A DNA stretch of 64,000 bases. Source: Clostridium sp. Lineage in GTDB: Bacteria; Bacteroidota; Bacteroidia; Bacteroidales; Muribaculaceae. Every line of letters starts with the position of its first letter. Within the stretch, counting starts at the first letter, position 1. The notes under the pieces are model-generated. The model saw nothing but the letters and a program-made list of their open reading frames with translations. It had not been told where the DNA came from and did not search any database. The translations under genes and the position numbers were made by a program. This document shows, in pieces, positions 35,324 through 44,000 of this stretch. The stretch covers positions 1-64,000 of the forward strand of contig JAMPBQ010000007.1 in NCBI GenBank assembly GCA_023666615.1, written 5' to 3'.

Positions 35324-36697
35324 TTATCGATTATAATATCCTCCAGTCTTTTTTGCGCCACGATATTCTATCAGGCCAAGATTGATTAAATTTTTTAATG
35401 CGCGAGATATTGTAGGGACGCTTACTCCTATCAACGATGACAACTCATTAGTTCTTAAACCGGGGGTTTCAGTCAAGATTTGAAGCACCTGCTTATCACG
35501 ATAGTTTAATCTATCATTTAATCTATCATTTAATCTATCATTGGGGGTGTTTTTTGTTTTAACTCGCTTCATGAAAGTTACGGTAAAGAACCCTTTGTTC
35601 TCAAATGCAGGCTCGGGGAGTCCGGCTTCTTTCATCAGCCTTCGCATTCGGGGAACACCAGAGCCAACTTTCTCGACAATGTGCATTCGGGTGAATAGCC
35701 CAAATATAAGTGGATTGCGGCTCATGCTTTTAGCTCCGAAATTTTCGGCCACCAACGGAAGAAGTCCACCCGGATTAGAAATTTCCACTCGGTCATCGTA
35801 CACCTCCACCATGACAGTTGCGCCCTCTTCGTATAGGTCGCGATGACAAATGGCGTTGCATAAGGCCTCCTTGAATGCGTCAATGGGAATCTCCCATATT
35901 TCCTTTCGAGGACCTATTCCCTCAATAATATATTCTACCTCCAACTTGCTCTCAATCCATGAAATAGCATTGAGATACTGTTGATACAAAGGACCTCCGA
36001 AAGTCTTGTCATCAATAATATGAACCTTGTCAAGCCCTTTGAAACGCAGACATCTTACAACCGCATGATGGAATTTGCGCTCCGGCTCTTTACCAAAGAA
36101 TAACGCCGCTGCATTCTTGACTCGGCCATCATCTGTCATCAATTCCAGATTGTCAAACAATTGCCGTATGGGCAAGTCTTCCGAAAGGTGAGCTTTTTCA
36201 AGAAAGGACTTGAAATTATGCCGCTCTATGTCTTCATCTATGTCAAACCAACGACAAGGAATGGCATCGAAGAAAATCTTTGAGCATTCAGCAAAGAATG
36301 CGCGGATTTCTTCTGCTGTCCTCAACTTTTGACAATTGGCTCCTTCACGGACATAGATTAGTCCGCCGGTGATATAGGGCTTATCTTTTCCGCTCGGAAC
36401 ATCTATAACCCAAACATTCTTTCCCTCGACTTCAACAGAATACAGATTACACTTTATCGGCGGGGATATTTCGCCAATAGTATCTTGAATGGCGGAACGT
36501 TTATTGTTGTCAATCTCTGCGCCTATAATTTGATTGTTATTATCCACACCAATAAGCACATAGCCTCCGGATGCGTTGGCAAACCCTACAACCTCGTCAG
36601 AGATTTCCTTAACCTTTGAGGGTACACTGCGTTTGAAGTCTACATTGTAGCCTTCACCTCCCTTCACTAGGTCAAGTATTTGAGAAACCGTTAACAT
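35324..36697 (-). CDS. AlbA_2/Schlafen-like ATP-binding transcriptional regulator
   Basis: A 457-residue protein. Residues about 1-140 form an AlbA_2 (Schlafen AlbA-like, DUF4325-type) domain (NVDFKRSVPSKVKEIS; VGFANASGGYVLIGVDNN). A GHKL-like HATPase segment follows (about 280-345; LCNAICHRDLYEEGATVMVEVY, SNPGGLLPLVAENFG). The C-terminal end is a winged helix (LRTNELSSLIGVSVPTISRALKNL), preceded by a run of NDRL repeats. Such proteins are abundant in gut Bacteroidales and are thought to be regulators; targets are unknown. The gene is AT-richer than its neighbours, which suggests transfer. A -7 box lies 4-12 bases before the ATG, so the mRNA may be leaderless. Confidence 0.85.
   Translation of the reverse strand: MLTVSQILDLVKGGEGYNVDFKRSVPSKVKEISDEVVGFANASGGYVLIGVDNNNQIIGAEIDNNKRSAIQDTIGEISPPIKCNLYSVEVEGKNVWVIDVPSGKDKPYITGGLIYVREGANCQKLRTAEEIRAFFAECSKIFFDAIPCRWFDIDEDIERHNFKSFLEKAHLSEDLPIRQLFDNLELMTDDGRVKNAAALFFGKEPERKFHHAVVRCLRFKGLDKVHIIDDKTFGGPLYQQYLNAISWIESKLEVEYIIEGIGPRKEIWEIPIDAFKEALCNAICHRDLYEEGATVMVEVYDDRVEISNPGGLLPLVAENFGAKSMSRNPLIFGLFTRMHIVEKVGSGVPRMRRLMKEAGLPEPAFENKGFFTVTFMKRVKTKNTPNDRLNDRLNDRLNYRDKQVLQILTETPGLRTNELSSLIGVSVPTISRALKNLINLGLIEYRGAKKTGGYYNR
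35505..35540. repeat. three perfect 12-base units encoding NDRL
   Basis: TTTAATCTATCA occurs three times in tandem (35505-35516, 35517-35528, 35529-35540) inside the AlbA_2 protein. In the coding strand each is four residues (N, D, R, L), so copy changes keep the frame. Confidence 0.85.
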
Positions 36698-36701
36698 AAT
36701 G

Positions 36702-36709
36702 CAAAATTA
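36702..36709 (-). promoter_or_regulatory. -7 box of the AlbA_2 gene, close to the start codon
   Basis: On the minus strand TAATTTTG, with only four bases between box and ATG. If used, transcription starts at or near the ATG. Confidence 0.5.
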
Positions 36710-36757
36710 CGAATTTATTCTGAATTTATCGTTATGAGAGAGGGAACATAGTACATA

Positions 36758-36805
36758 ACAAAATACGCCCCTGGGACCTCACTTTTTGAGTGATGCCCAG
36801 GGGCG
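36758..36805 (-). terminator. terminator of trxA
   Basis: CGCCCCTGGG (36766-36775) pairs with CCCAGGGGCG (36796-36805), with an inner TCACT (36779-36783) / AGTGA (36789-36793) stem. On the minus strand the sequence after it is T-rich. It lies 20 bases past the trxA stop. Confidence 0.8.
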
Positions 36806-36825
36806 CCTGACTTTCACGCCGTTTT

Positions 36826-37122
36826 TTACATATGCTCTCTTAGCTTTGCCTCCAGAGTCTCGGCGTCATGGACGCCAACGCCTCTCCACACGGGCTCGCC
36901 GGCCTTGAACACAATCAAGGTAGGCACTGAGCGCACGTTGTAGCGCGCCGCTGTCTCTTGGTTGGAGTCAATGTCGACTTTTATTATAGTGGCGGCGTCG
37001 CCAACCTTTGATTTCACAGTTTCAAGTATTGGCGACTGCACCTTGCAAGGGCCGCACCATGTGGCGAAGAAATCGACCAAAGTCGGCTTTTCGCTGGAGA
37101 TAACTTTATTAAAATCTTCCAT
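36826..37122 (-). CDS. trxA: thioredoxin
   Basis: A 98-residue cytoplasmic thioredoxin with the WCGPC site (Cys23, Cys26), the cis-Pro motif RSVPTLIVF and no signal peptide. It is a little shorter than E. coli TrxA (109). It would reduce disulfides of cytoplasmic enzymes, with electrons from thioredoxin reductase, whose gene is not in view. It stands alone with a strong terminator (36758-36805). A different gene from the two thioredoxin-like lipoproteins at 25666-26718. Confidence 0.95.
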   Translation of the reverse strand: MEDFNKVISSEKPTLVDFFATWCGPCKVQSPILETVKSKVGDAATIIKVDIDSNQETAARYNVRSVPTLIVFKAGEPVWRGVGVHDAETLEAKLREHM

Positions 37123-37211
37123 AATATCTGATTTTAGGGCAACATTGCATTGCCAAGTTTTTATTCATTAAACCGCCGGACACGGGCCTTTGTTCGCCTC
37201 AAAAACATAAA

Positions 37212-38630
37212 TCATGCTAACCTCCCACGCCGAGCCGCCCATTTGGCCAACAGAGCCGCCAGCGGCATGGACAGAAGCGGAGGCCACCATCCCAGCCAGC
37301 GCAGGAATATTGCCCCGAAAGCAATCGCGGCCGCGGCGAAGAATACCATCCACGCCTTGCGGCTGATATCCACTCCATATCTGCGCCGGCACACCTCGCG
37401 GCACATTACGGCGTAGACCCCATACCACACGGCATACGAAACGCCAACTCCCGCCAATCCTTTCCACTCATATCCCACAATATTAAGGGCCAATCCAATG
37501 GCCGAGCTAGCAAGCTCCGTGAAAATATAGACCTTGCCATCTCCCTTCGCCACGATAAGATATGAATAGCAGTAGGACAATGCCCGGAACACCACGCCGC
37601 CTATCGCCACGGCCATCATTGGCAGAGCGGCCATAAAGCTGTCTGAATACAGCAGCTCCAAAACTAAACGGTCGGCGCAGACGAAAACCACAGCCATAGG
37701 AGCCATTACGCACATCAAAAGCGAGGCCTGGTGGGAAACAAACATTGACGTGAGCCACCTATGATGGCACATTGCGGCCAACCGCGGATAATAATCCATG
37801 GCCATTGCGGTGAATATCAGCCCAACATACTTTACCGTCAGGGTATATCCGGCCTGGTAGACACCTGTGACGCCCTCTCCTGCTCTCTGCGTAAGATAGG
37901 ACAAAAATGCATACGAAGCTGCCGTGGCCGCGAATGTGGAAATAGTCATAGATGCGCCAAGTCGAAGGAATCCCTTTCCCATCTCCCTATTGCGGCGCGA
38001 GGACTGGCTTGCGCCCTTGACATCGCCCAGCTTCACGGAAAAAATCAACAAGGCCAATGAAGAGACTATCACCGCCGGCACCACTCCCCTCTCCCTAAAA
38101 AAGAAGAGAAGAGGCAACGACAGGGCGGTGCCAAACAACGCCGAATAAATCAACGCCTTGGCCAAAACGCCAAGCCGCCCCACGCCTTGCATAATGGTCT
38201 GCTCGGCGCCCGCGGAGGACAGAAACAGCATGCATGGAGCCAGCATTGCAAAGGTCCACCAATGCGACCAATCGCCAAAGCTTATCCAAGACAGCAAGGG
38301 AGATGCAGCCAGCATTACGGCCAGGCCTAAGAGCCCTAGCCATCTGCCCCACCATCGCACAGAAGATACAACGCCTCCCAACTCCGACGGAGAGGACTGC
38401 GCCACATCGCGCACGGCGGTCTGCCGCATGCTCAGCTGCGTCAAGCCTCCCACCATCTCAATCACAGAGTTATAGATGGCAAACAACCCTACGCCAATCG
38501 GGCCAATCCATATGGCTATCAGCTTAGCGCGTACCACAGAACAAAGAATCCCCACGGCTTGAGTGCCGCCAAAGACGCTCAATGCCTTTACAGCCCTGCC
38601 GGTGAGACCTTTATTCTTCAGCGCATTCAT
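37212..38630 (-). CDS. polysaccharide flippase (Wzx/MurJ-like MOP superfamily)
   Basis: A 472-residue protein with about 12-14 membrane segments and the family pattern at the N-terminus (ALSVFGGTQAVGILCSVVRAKLIAIWIGPIGVGLFAIYN). It would flip lipid-linked glycans (for O-antigen or capsule) across the inner membrane. I chose ATG 38630 because it overlaps the stop of the upstream EnvC gene as ATGA; an ATG at 38642 is in frame too. It is the last gene of a packed operon (dut, TPR, DUF4292, EnvC, flippase). It is common in Bacteroidales to find this flippase next to the EnvC/DUF4292 group. Confidence 0.9.
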   Translation of the reverse strand: MNALKNKGLTGRAVKALSVFGGTQAVGILCSVVRAKLIAIWIGPIGVGLFAIYNSVIEMVGGLTQLSMRQTAVRDVAQSSPSELGGVVSSVRWWGRWLGLLGLAVMLAASPLLSWISFGDWSHWWTFAMLAPCMLFLSSAGAEQTIMQGVGRLGVLAKALIYSALFGTALSLPLLFFFRERGVVPAVIVSSLALLIFSVKLGDVKGASQSSRRNREMGKGFLRLGASMTISTFAATAASYAFLSYLTQRAGEGVTGVYQAGYTLTVKYVGLIFTAMAMDYYPRLAAMCHHRWLTSMFVSHQASLLMCVMAPMAVVFVCADRLVLELLYSDSFMAALPMMAVAIGGVVFRALSYCYSYLIVAKGDGKVYIFTELASSAIGLALNIVGYEWKGLAGVGVSYAVWYGVYAVMCREVCRRRYGVDISRKAWMVFFAAAAIAFGAIFLRWLGWWPPLLSMPLAALLAKWAARRGRLA

Positions 38631-40093
38631 TGTTTCACCCAAAGCATAGGATCAAGTTTTTCTCTTTCCTTCCTGACCTCAAAATGCAGGATAGACCTGC
38701 CACCATCATCAGGATCGGCGTAGATTTTGCCCAATGTCTGGCCAGCCTTTACGGCATCGCCCTTGCGCACCGAAAGCTTGTCGACATTGGCGTAAACGGT
38801 GATGTACTCGCCGTGGCGCACCATCACGATATTGTGGAATCCCTTTAGGTAGAAGATAGATGACACGGTGCCATCAAACACCGCGCGGGCGTTGGCTCCG
38901 GAGGGCGTCTGAATGTCTATGCCCGAATTTTGCACCTCCACCTTGGTGAAATCGTTATGGCGGGAGCGTCCGAATTGGCTCACCACCCGACAGTCGCCCG
39001 AGGCAGGGAAAAGAAGGCGTCCCTTGTTTTGCGCAAAAGTGCCGGAAAGGGCGGCAGCGCCCTGCGATGACGCTTTCGCCTTGTCAGGCGCGTCAGGCTT
39101 GGGCTCTACGGCATGGGCCTGTGCCTTTTCGGGCGAAGGCACCGGGCTTGCGGGCTTGCTTTCCTGCTTTTTCTTGTCCTCCTTTTTCTTCTTATCTTGC
39201 TTTTTCTTGTCTTGCTTTTTAGATTCATTCTTGGCTTTGGCCTCCGCCTCAGCTTTCGCCTTGGCTTCCGCTTCCGCCTTAGCTTTCGCCTCCGCTGCCA
39301 GGCGCGCGGCCTCAGCCTCCTCCGCTAGGCGCTTTGCTTCGGCCTCTGCGGCAATGCGCGCCTCCTCAGCCTCCGCCTCGATTATGCGGTCAAGCTCATT
39401 GTCAAGCTCCTCAGCCTTCTTTTGGCGCGAGGCCAGTTCGCGCTCAAGAGCCTTGCCTTGCGCGCGCAAATCCGCCACAAGCTCCTTTGCCTCGTCCTGG
39501 TCAGAGATGAGCTTTTTCCTTTGCTTGTCAAGCGAAGCCAATGCTGCGCTCCGCTTATGCCTTAGCCCCTCCAAATCCTCTTGCTTCTTGGCAAGCAACT
39601 CCTTCTTCTCCTTCAGCTCAAGCGTCTTTCTGGCAAGGCTGCGGTCAAGCTCCTTCAGATAATGCAGGCGTTTTGCCGCTTGGGTGAAATTTTTAGAGGA
39701 CAGAATCATTCCCGCCGAACTCATCGACTGGCGGCGCTTGCGCGCCTCCCTGAGCGAGAGCTTCGCGCTTTCCGTGAGCTTGTCCACGTCAGAAGAAATC
39801 TTAGCTATTGTATCGTTTACGGCCTTTGCGGCGGCCTTGATGGAGTCAATGCTTCGCTCTGTAGCCTTAATCTTCTTGTTTTGCAGAGCAATCTCAGCGT
39901 TAAGCTCGTCAAGATTGTTCAGGCAAGTGCGCAATTGCCTCTCATTGAGGGTGATTCTCTGCTTGGTCTGCTTCACCTGCTGGGAGGTGCGTTGCCTATC
40001 GGTGCGCACCTGGCTCTTGCTTCTGCGCGGCTGCGCTGCGAAGGCAAGGGCCATTGCAAGGAAAGAGATTAGAAGTATGGTGAGTTTTTTCAT
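38627..40093 (-). CDS. EnvC-like murein hydrolase activator (degenerate LytM)
   Basis: A 488-residue exported protein: signal peptide (ending AFAAQ), long coiled coil (about 25-250), an Ala/Glu/Lys-rich linker (about 240-345; KAEAEAKAKAEAEAK), and a C-terminal M23/LytM domain (GRLLFPASGDCRVVSQFG; VYANVDKLSVRKGDAVKAG). The zinc ligands of active LytM enzymes are changed: the first His is Asn in NSGIDIQT, and the H-x-H motif is ILHFEVR. So it should be an activator of amidases in cell division rather than an enzyme, as is E. coli EnvC. It is coupled to DUF4292 upstream and to the flippase downstream by four-base overlaps. Confidence 0.9.
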   Translation of the reverse strand: MKKLTILLISFLAMALAFAAQPRRSKSQVRTDRQRTSQQVKQTKQRITLNERQLRTCLNNLDELNAEIALQNKKIKATERSIDSIKAAAKAVNDTIAKISSDVDKLTESAKLSLREARKRRQSMSSAGMILSSKNFTQAAKRLHYLKELDRSLARKTLELKEKKELLAKKQEDLEGLRHKRSAALASLDKQRKKLISDQDEAKELVADLRAQGKALERELASRQKKAEELDNELDRIIEAEAEEARIAAEAEAKRLAEEAEAARLAAEAKAKAEAEAKAKAEAEAKAKNESKKQDKKKQDKKKKEDKKKQESKPASPVPSPEKAQAHAVEPKPDAPDKAKASSQGAAALSGTFAQNKGRLLFPASGDCRVVSQFGRSRHNDFTKVEVQNSGIDIQTPSGANARAVFDGTVSSIFYLKGFHNIVMVRHGEYITVYANVDKLSVRKGDAVKAGQTLGKIYADPDDGGRSILHFEVRKEREKLDPMLWVKQ

Positions 40094-40827
40094 TGCTGTT
40101 CGGAATAGATTGATTGCATTATGTCAACGCCGTAGATGCGGCTTCCGCCTTTCGGCGCCCGCAGCCGAATCTTGCGGCCGGTGTCCCATTTTGCCTGGTC
40201 GTAATTGAATTTTATCGCCATGCGCGCCCGCTTGTCGGCGATTTGCACCAGCACGTCAATGTCTTTGTCGCCATAAAGGCCAACCACCAGCGCATCTTCA
40301 TCCTGAAAGACAACAGACTGCAGAATTTCATCCTGTGCCCGCCCGCTCCAGGCCTCCGGCATCGATTGAGGAGAAAACGGCGCCCCCAATAGGGCATCCT
40401 GCAAATTGCCGAGCGAGAGGCCCGACGCCCCAAACACCGAGGGATAAGGCTCAGCCAAATATTGCTTATGGTACTTGTCGACAACCACCACCGTATCAGG
40501 GTCAATATAGGCCAAGGCAGCCTCCACGCCCATAGCGCGCAGCGATATCTCAATGGCGGAATCACGCACCATCGCCAGTCGCCCCGACATAGATTGGCCC
40601 TTGTCGTCATCGTCAATCATAGTCACAGTCACCGGCATCTGCACGTCACGCCAAGGCTGATAGGCGCCGCCGATCATGCCGTTGACCGAATCCATAGGCA
40701 AGGCCCCAACCATAGCCACGGAAAAATCCACAGCCTGAACAGGCTTTTTCCTGCCGCATGACGCAAAAGCAATGGCCATTGCGCACAGGATGGCAATAAT
40801 CGCCTGCGGATTCAGTGTACGCTTCAT
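40090..40827 (-). CDS. DUF4292 lipoprotein
   Basis: A 245-residue protein with a lipobox (FASC) after a short signal peptide, matching DUF4292-type outer-membrane lipoproteins of Bacteroidetes. It has a beta-rich, LolA/LolB-like character (VTVTMIDDDDKGQSMSGRL; DEILQSVVFQDEDALVVGLYG; ARMAIKFNYDQ). It may help with lipoprotein or lipid transport; this is inference. It overlaps the stop of the TPR gene and the start of the EnvC gene by four bases each, an arrangement conserved around the EnvC gene in this phylum. Confidence 0.85.
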   Translation of the reverse strand: MKRTLNPQAIIAILCAMAIAFASCGRKKPVQAVDFSVAMVGALPMDSVNGMIGGAYQPWRDVQMPVTVTMIDDDDKGQSMSGRLAMVRDSAIEISLRAMGVEAALAYIDPDTVVVVDKYHKQYLAEPYPSVFGASGLSLGNLQDALLGAPFSPQSMPEAWSGRAQDEILQSVVFQDEDALVVGLYGDKDIDVLVQIADKRARMAIKFNYDQAKWDTGRKIRLRAPKGGSRIYGVDIMQSIYSEQQ

Positions 40828-42665
40828 TCGTAGAAATAAGTCTTGTGCTTAACCTTTCGCTGCAGAATCTCCCGGTCAGGCTCGAGCTCAAGCGCCTTTT
40901 TCCAAAAATCAAGCGCCTTGGCCGGCTCTCCGCTCATGAAGTAAATGTCGCCGGCATGCTCAAACACATCTGACGACGGGATAAGGTTCACATCCTCCTC
41001 CACTTCAGATATCACTTCCTCTTCCAGCTCCTCGTCGTCAGTGGGATTCGGCGCGTCCTCCTCCTCGCCCTTCGCCTCGCCCAGGCCATAGAGGTTGAGC
41101 GTTATGTCGATATAATTCTTGGCCATGCTGTAATCCTTCTTGCGGAAGAACACCCATGCGTACGTATCCATATAAGTAGGATTTTCAGGCTCGCCGCGTA
41201 CAGCCGCCGAGGCGTACTTCTCCGCCTTGTCAAGGTCAATGCCCTGCAGCGACATAAAGTATGCTGCATTGTTCATGGCCATATAATTGTCAGGGTCTAG
41301 CTCCACAGCCTGGTCATAAAGCTTTAGCGCGCTGGCCGTATCGGCGTCAATCGTGTACATGTCACCGCGGAAGGACAAAAAGCGCGACACGCCCTTGGGA
41401 TTGTTGACTTGGTCAATCTTCACGGAATCCACCACCGCTATCGCCTCCTTGATTTTTCCGTCGGCATTGAGCGCTTGGGCCACAGCCATCGGAAAATACA
41501 AGTTTTGCGGGAATCTCTCCATAGCCTCCTTGGCGCCCTCCATCGCATTGGCCATTTCGTCAGCCATCATGCTGCTCTGCACCATCATAGTCCACGAATC
41601 CTCAACGTCGCCGTCAAGCGCCACAGAATAGCCCGCCTGCTCAGCCGCCCCGGAATAATCCTTAATGGTGTATAGGAACGAGCTGTACAGGTCATGCACC
41701 TGCGCCTCGCCCGGATGCAGAAGCTCCAATCTCTCAAAAAGCGACCGCAGCTGGCCATACTGCGCGGGGTCGTCGATCATGCCGGTGACGTACTTTCGCA
41801 TAATGTCCATCTTTTGCTCCACTTCGAGGTTGGGGCTCAGAAGGGCCATGTTCATCTCCCGGTCATAGGCCGCGGAATCGCCCTGCTCCATATACACGTC
41901 GGCCCGCGTCAGATAGATGGCGCCAATCGTAGAGTCAAGCTCAGCGGCGCGGTCAAGGTACTCCAGCGCCTTGTCGTTGCGGTGCAGGTAGTTATAAATC
42001 GTGCCTACATAGAAGGCCGTATAGCAATCATTTGGTGCGCTCTTCGCCAGCGATTCAATCTCATTGACCGTGGCGGCCGTATCGCTCTTAAACATGTATG
42101 CCCTCACCTTCTGCGCCGAAAGCGCCACGCTCTTTCCGTTGGCTGCCTCAAGGCGGTCGAAGGCATTGAGCGCTTTGCCGTAGCCGGTGGAATCCCCCAT
42201 GGCGTAAGACAGGAGATAGGCCTGGCCGAGCTCCTGCAGCGGCTGGGCGTAGGACGGGAACACCGAATCAAGCGTCGCCCACACATGCGCCTCGTCAGAG
42301 AATCGGCTTGAGTTCCTGGCTATGCGGGCCAATGTGATGCCTGTTAGGTAGTTGTCCTTGTTCGCGTCGAAAAGGTTTACGATGGCCGAATACGCGTTCT
42401 CGCACGCCAATGAATCCTGAGGCCGGAGCAAGAGCGTAACCTGCCCCCACTCGCCGGCTATGTCCAGGTCGGCGCTGTCCAGCCCATGCGCGCGGAGCGC
42501 CAAAAGGGCATAATTGTCATAATTTTGTTGGCCATATTGATTCTGCCCCTCAAGAAAGGCCAGTTCTGCCTTTCTCTTGGCGGCCTGCGCGTCCCAGTCC
42601 ATCTTGGCCCAGCACGCTATGCCTATGGCCAATCCGGCCAATATGAATAAAATCCTCCTATTCAA
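40824..42665 (-). CDS. TPR-repeat envelope protein
   Basis: About 613 residues from a TTG at 42665, which starts just before a signal anchor (NRRILFILAGLAIGIACWAKMDW); a longer frame upstream would lie inside dut and reads as nonsense. The body holds about ten TPR-like helical pairs (GKSVALSAQKVRAYMF; NDKALEYLDRAAELDSTIGAIY; KLYDQAVELDPDNYMAMNNAAYF), with an acidic region near residues 535-575 (EEDAPNPTDDEELEEEVISEV). A lipobox is not clear, so it may be anchored or periplasmic. It is coupled to DUF4292. It likely scaffolds an envelope complex together with EnvC; that is inference. Confidence 0.85.
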   Translation of the reverse strand: MNRRILFILAGLAIGIACWAKMDWDAQAAKRKAELAFLEGQNQYGQQNYDNYALLALRAHGLDSADLDIAGEWGQVTLLLRPQDSLACENAYSAIVNLFDANKDNYLTGITLARIARNSSRFSDEAHVWATLDSVFPSYAQPLQELGQAYLLSYAMGDSTGYGKALNAFDRLEAANGKSVALSAQKVRAYMFKSDTAATVNEIESLAKSAPNDCYTAFYVGTIYNYLHRNDKALEYLDRAAELDSTIGAIYLTRADVYMEQGDSAAYDREMNMALLSPNLEVEQKMDIMRKYVTGMIDDPAQYGQLRSLFERLELLHPGEAQVHDLYSSFLYTIKDYSGAAEQAGYSVALDGDVEDSWTMMVQSSMMADEMANAMEGAKEAMERFPQNLYFPMAVAQALNADGKIKEAIAVVDSVKIDQVNNPKGVSRFLSFRGDMYTIDADTASALKLYDQAVELDPDNYMAMNNAAYFMSLQGIDLDKAEKYASAAVRGEPENPTYMDTYAWVFFRKKDYSMAKNYIDITLNLYGLGEAKGEEEDAPNPTDDEELEEEVISEVEEDVNLIPSSDVFEHAGDIYFMSGEPAKALDFWKKALELEPDREILQRKVKHKTYFYE

Positions 42666-42694
42666 AGCTACCGATTCAAAATAAAATAAGTCAA

Positions 42695-43138
42695 TCAATT
42701 CAGCCCGGTGTGGCCAAAGGCGCCCTCGCCGCGCTCGGTCTCGTCGATTCGGTCCACGGGCTCCCACTCCACATGCGTGTACGGCCCAATCACCATTTGG
42801 CAAATCCTCTCGCCGGGATTTATCACAAACGGCTCATTCCCGAAATTAATCAAGATTATGCCTATCTCGCCGCGGTAATCGGCGTCGACCGTGCCGGGAG
42901 TGTTCACCAGCGATATGCCATGCTTCAGCGCCAGGCCGCTGCGCGGGCGCATCTGCATTTCGTAGCCGTGGGGCAGCTGCACCCTCAGCCCGGTGGGTAT
43001 CAGCTTGCGCTCCATAGGCATAAGGGTCACCGGCTCTGTCACTGCGGCGCGCACGTCCATCCCCGCCGAAGAGAAGGTCTCATACGCGGGCAGCTCAAAG
43101 CCCGAATTATTGATAATCTTTACTTTGATTCTTTCCAT
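42695..43138 (-). CDS. dut: dUTP diphosphatase
   Basis: A 147-residue trimeric dUTPase that cleaves dUTP to dUMP and PPi. Start chosen at 43138 (MERIKVKIINNSG); upstream in-frame codons add a poor extension. All five motifs are present: SSAGMDVRA, MRPRSGLALKHG, NTPGTVDADYRGEI, GERICQMVI, ERGEGAFGHTG. It is the first gene of a leftward operon with envelope genes, a linkage common in Bacteroidetes. Confidence 0.96.
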   Translation of the reverse strand: MERIKVKIINNSGFELPAYETFSSAGMDVRAAVTEPVTLMPMERKLIPTGLRVQLPHGYEMQMRPRSGLALKHGISLVNTPGTVDADYRGEIGIILINFGNEPFVINPGERICQMVIGPYTHVEWEPVDRIDETERGEGAFGHTGLN

Positions 43139-43252
43139 ACAATACAAAAGGTATTTCTCATAAACAAACGCCGGCCCGCGGGCCATCATATAGAGAATAA
43201 ACACGGCCGGGGCGAAAAGTGTTCGTGCCGAAGGCCCGATAGCCGAAAAGAT

Positions 43253-43576
43253 TTATACCGTGACCCTTAGGGTGACATCACCGGCCTTGAGGATATAAAT
43301 GCCACGCGCCGACATGCGCAGGCGCGAGATGCCGGCCGGCAGATTCTTTTGCGAAATCAGCTGCCCCACAATCGACATCACCCTGACCTCTACCGCCTTT
43401 GGGGCGTAGACATAGATGTAGCCGTCGCGCACCGTCACCTCCACCTTGTCCTTGTCGAAGGCCGGGGCGCCGGCCGAAGCCAGTTGCACCGCCTCCCATT
43501 GGGGCGCGGCCGCGATGGCCGGGGAGCTAATCCCCATAGCCACGGACAACAGCAATATTTTCAGCCATTTTTTCAT
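43253..43576 (-). CDS. small secreted protein resembling a type IX sorting tail
   Basis: A 107-residue protein with a signal peptide (ending PAIAAA). Almost the whole mature part reads like a Por secretion C-terminal domain: KVEVTVRDGYIYVYAPKAVE, VRVMSIVGQLISQ, NLPAGISRLRMSARGIYILKAG, ending LRVTV. Usually this domain sits at the end of large secreted proteins; here it is nearly alone, after about 30 residues. It has its own -7 box. It could be a remnant of a longer gene, a decoy or a genuine tiny cargo. Note the PorW/SprE-like gene at 1-2922. Confidence 0.6.
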   Translation of the reverse strand: MKKWLKILLLSVAMGISSPAIAAAPQWEAVQLASAGAPAFDKDKVEVTVRDGYIYVYAPKAVEVRVMSIVGQLISQKNLPAGISRLRMSARGIYILKAGDVTLRVTV

Positions 43577-43584
43577 TTCGACCC

Positions 43585-43592
43585 CAAAGTTA
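43585..43592 (-). promoter_or_regulatory. -7 box for the small tail-like protein
   Basis: On the minus strand TAACTTTG, nine bases before the start. Confidence 0.5.
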
Positions 43593-43744
43593 CGAAAAAT
43601 ATTTCAATTACGCCGAATCCACAGCTAAATTTGGCCAAACCTTCAGCTTGGCGCGTGAACTTTGCCCCGCCAAATGCGTTGTTTTGTTAAGCAAATGATT
43701 AAACAAATGTAAAGCAAACACTCTCTAACAAGAAATTTTTTATT

Positions 43745-43966
43745 ATGGAAATCACCGAAATCATTGGCCAGCTTAAAGATAAGTTTGGCGATACGTTTGA
43801 CGTAGCGCAGGTTACGGAAAAGCTCAAGGGCTTTGACCTCAAAAACATGAACATGAGCGAAATTACGTCTAAGCTTTCCGGCCTCGTCGGCGACCTCGAC
43901 GGCGACGGCGTGCAGGAAGGCATCATCGATGAAATAAAGGGCAAAATCGGAGGCATTTTCGGTTAA
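43745..43966 (+). CDS. small protein with an EF-hand-like DLDGDG loop, unknown
   Basis: A 73-residue protein, no signal peptide or membrane segment, rich in Gly, Lys and Asp. GDLDGDGVQEG (about 49-59) looks like a calcium-binding DxDxDG loop as in dockerin/EF-hand repeats; the flanks are amphipathic helices (IIGQLKDKFGDTFD, VTEKLKGFDLKNMN). It is followed by a strong terminator (44001-44042), so it is an independent unit and probably well expressed. No family recognised with certainty. Confidence 0.7.
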   Translation: MEITEIIGQLKDKFGDTFDVAQVTEKLKGFDLKNMNMSEITSKLSGLVGDLDGDGVQEGIIDEIKGKIGGIFG

Positions 43967-44000
43967 CGCCATTCCGCGCCCATCCGCATCGGATGAATGC

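Noticed and set aside
35505-35540. CRISPR or phage-attachment repeat
   Set aside because: The 12-base units are in frame inside a gene and encode NDRL.
39181-39360. Mobile or repetitive DNA element
   Set aside because: The repeats encode the Lys/Ala/Glu linker of the EnvC-like protein and follow its frame.
42666-42803. N-terminal extension of the TPR protein
   Set aside because: It reads through dut in another frame and has no protein-like character; the signal anchor begins at the TTG at 42665.
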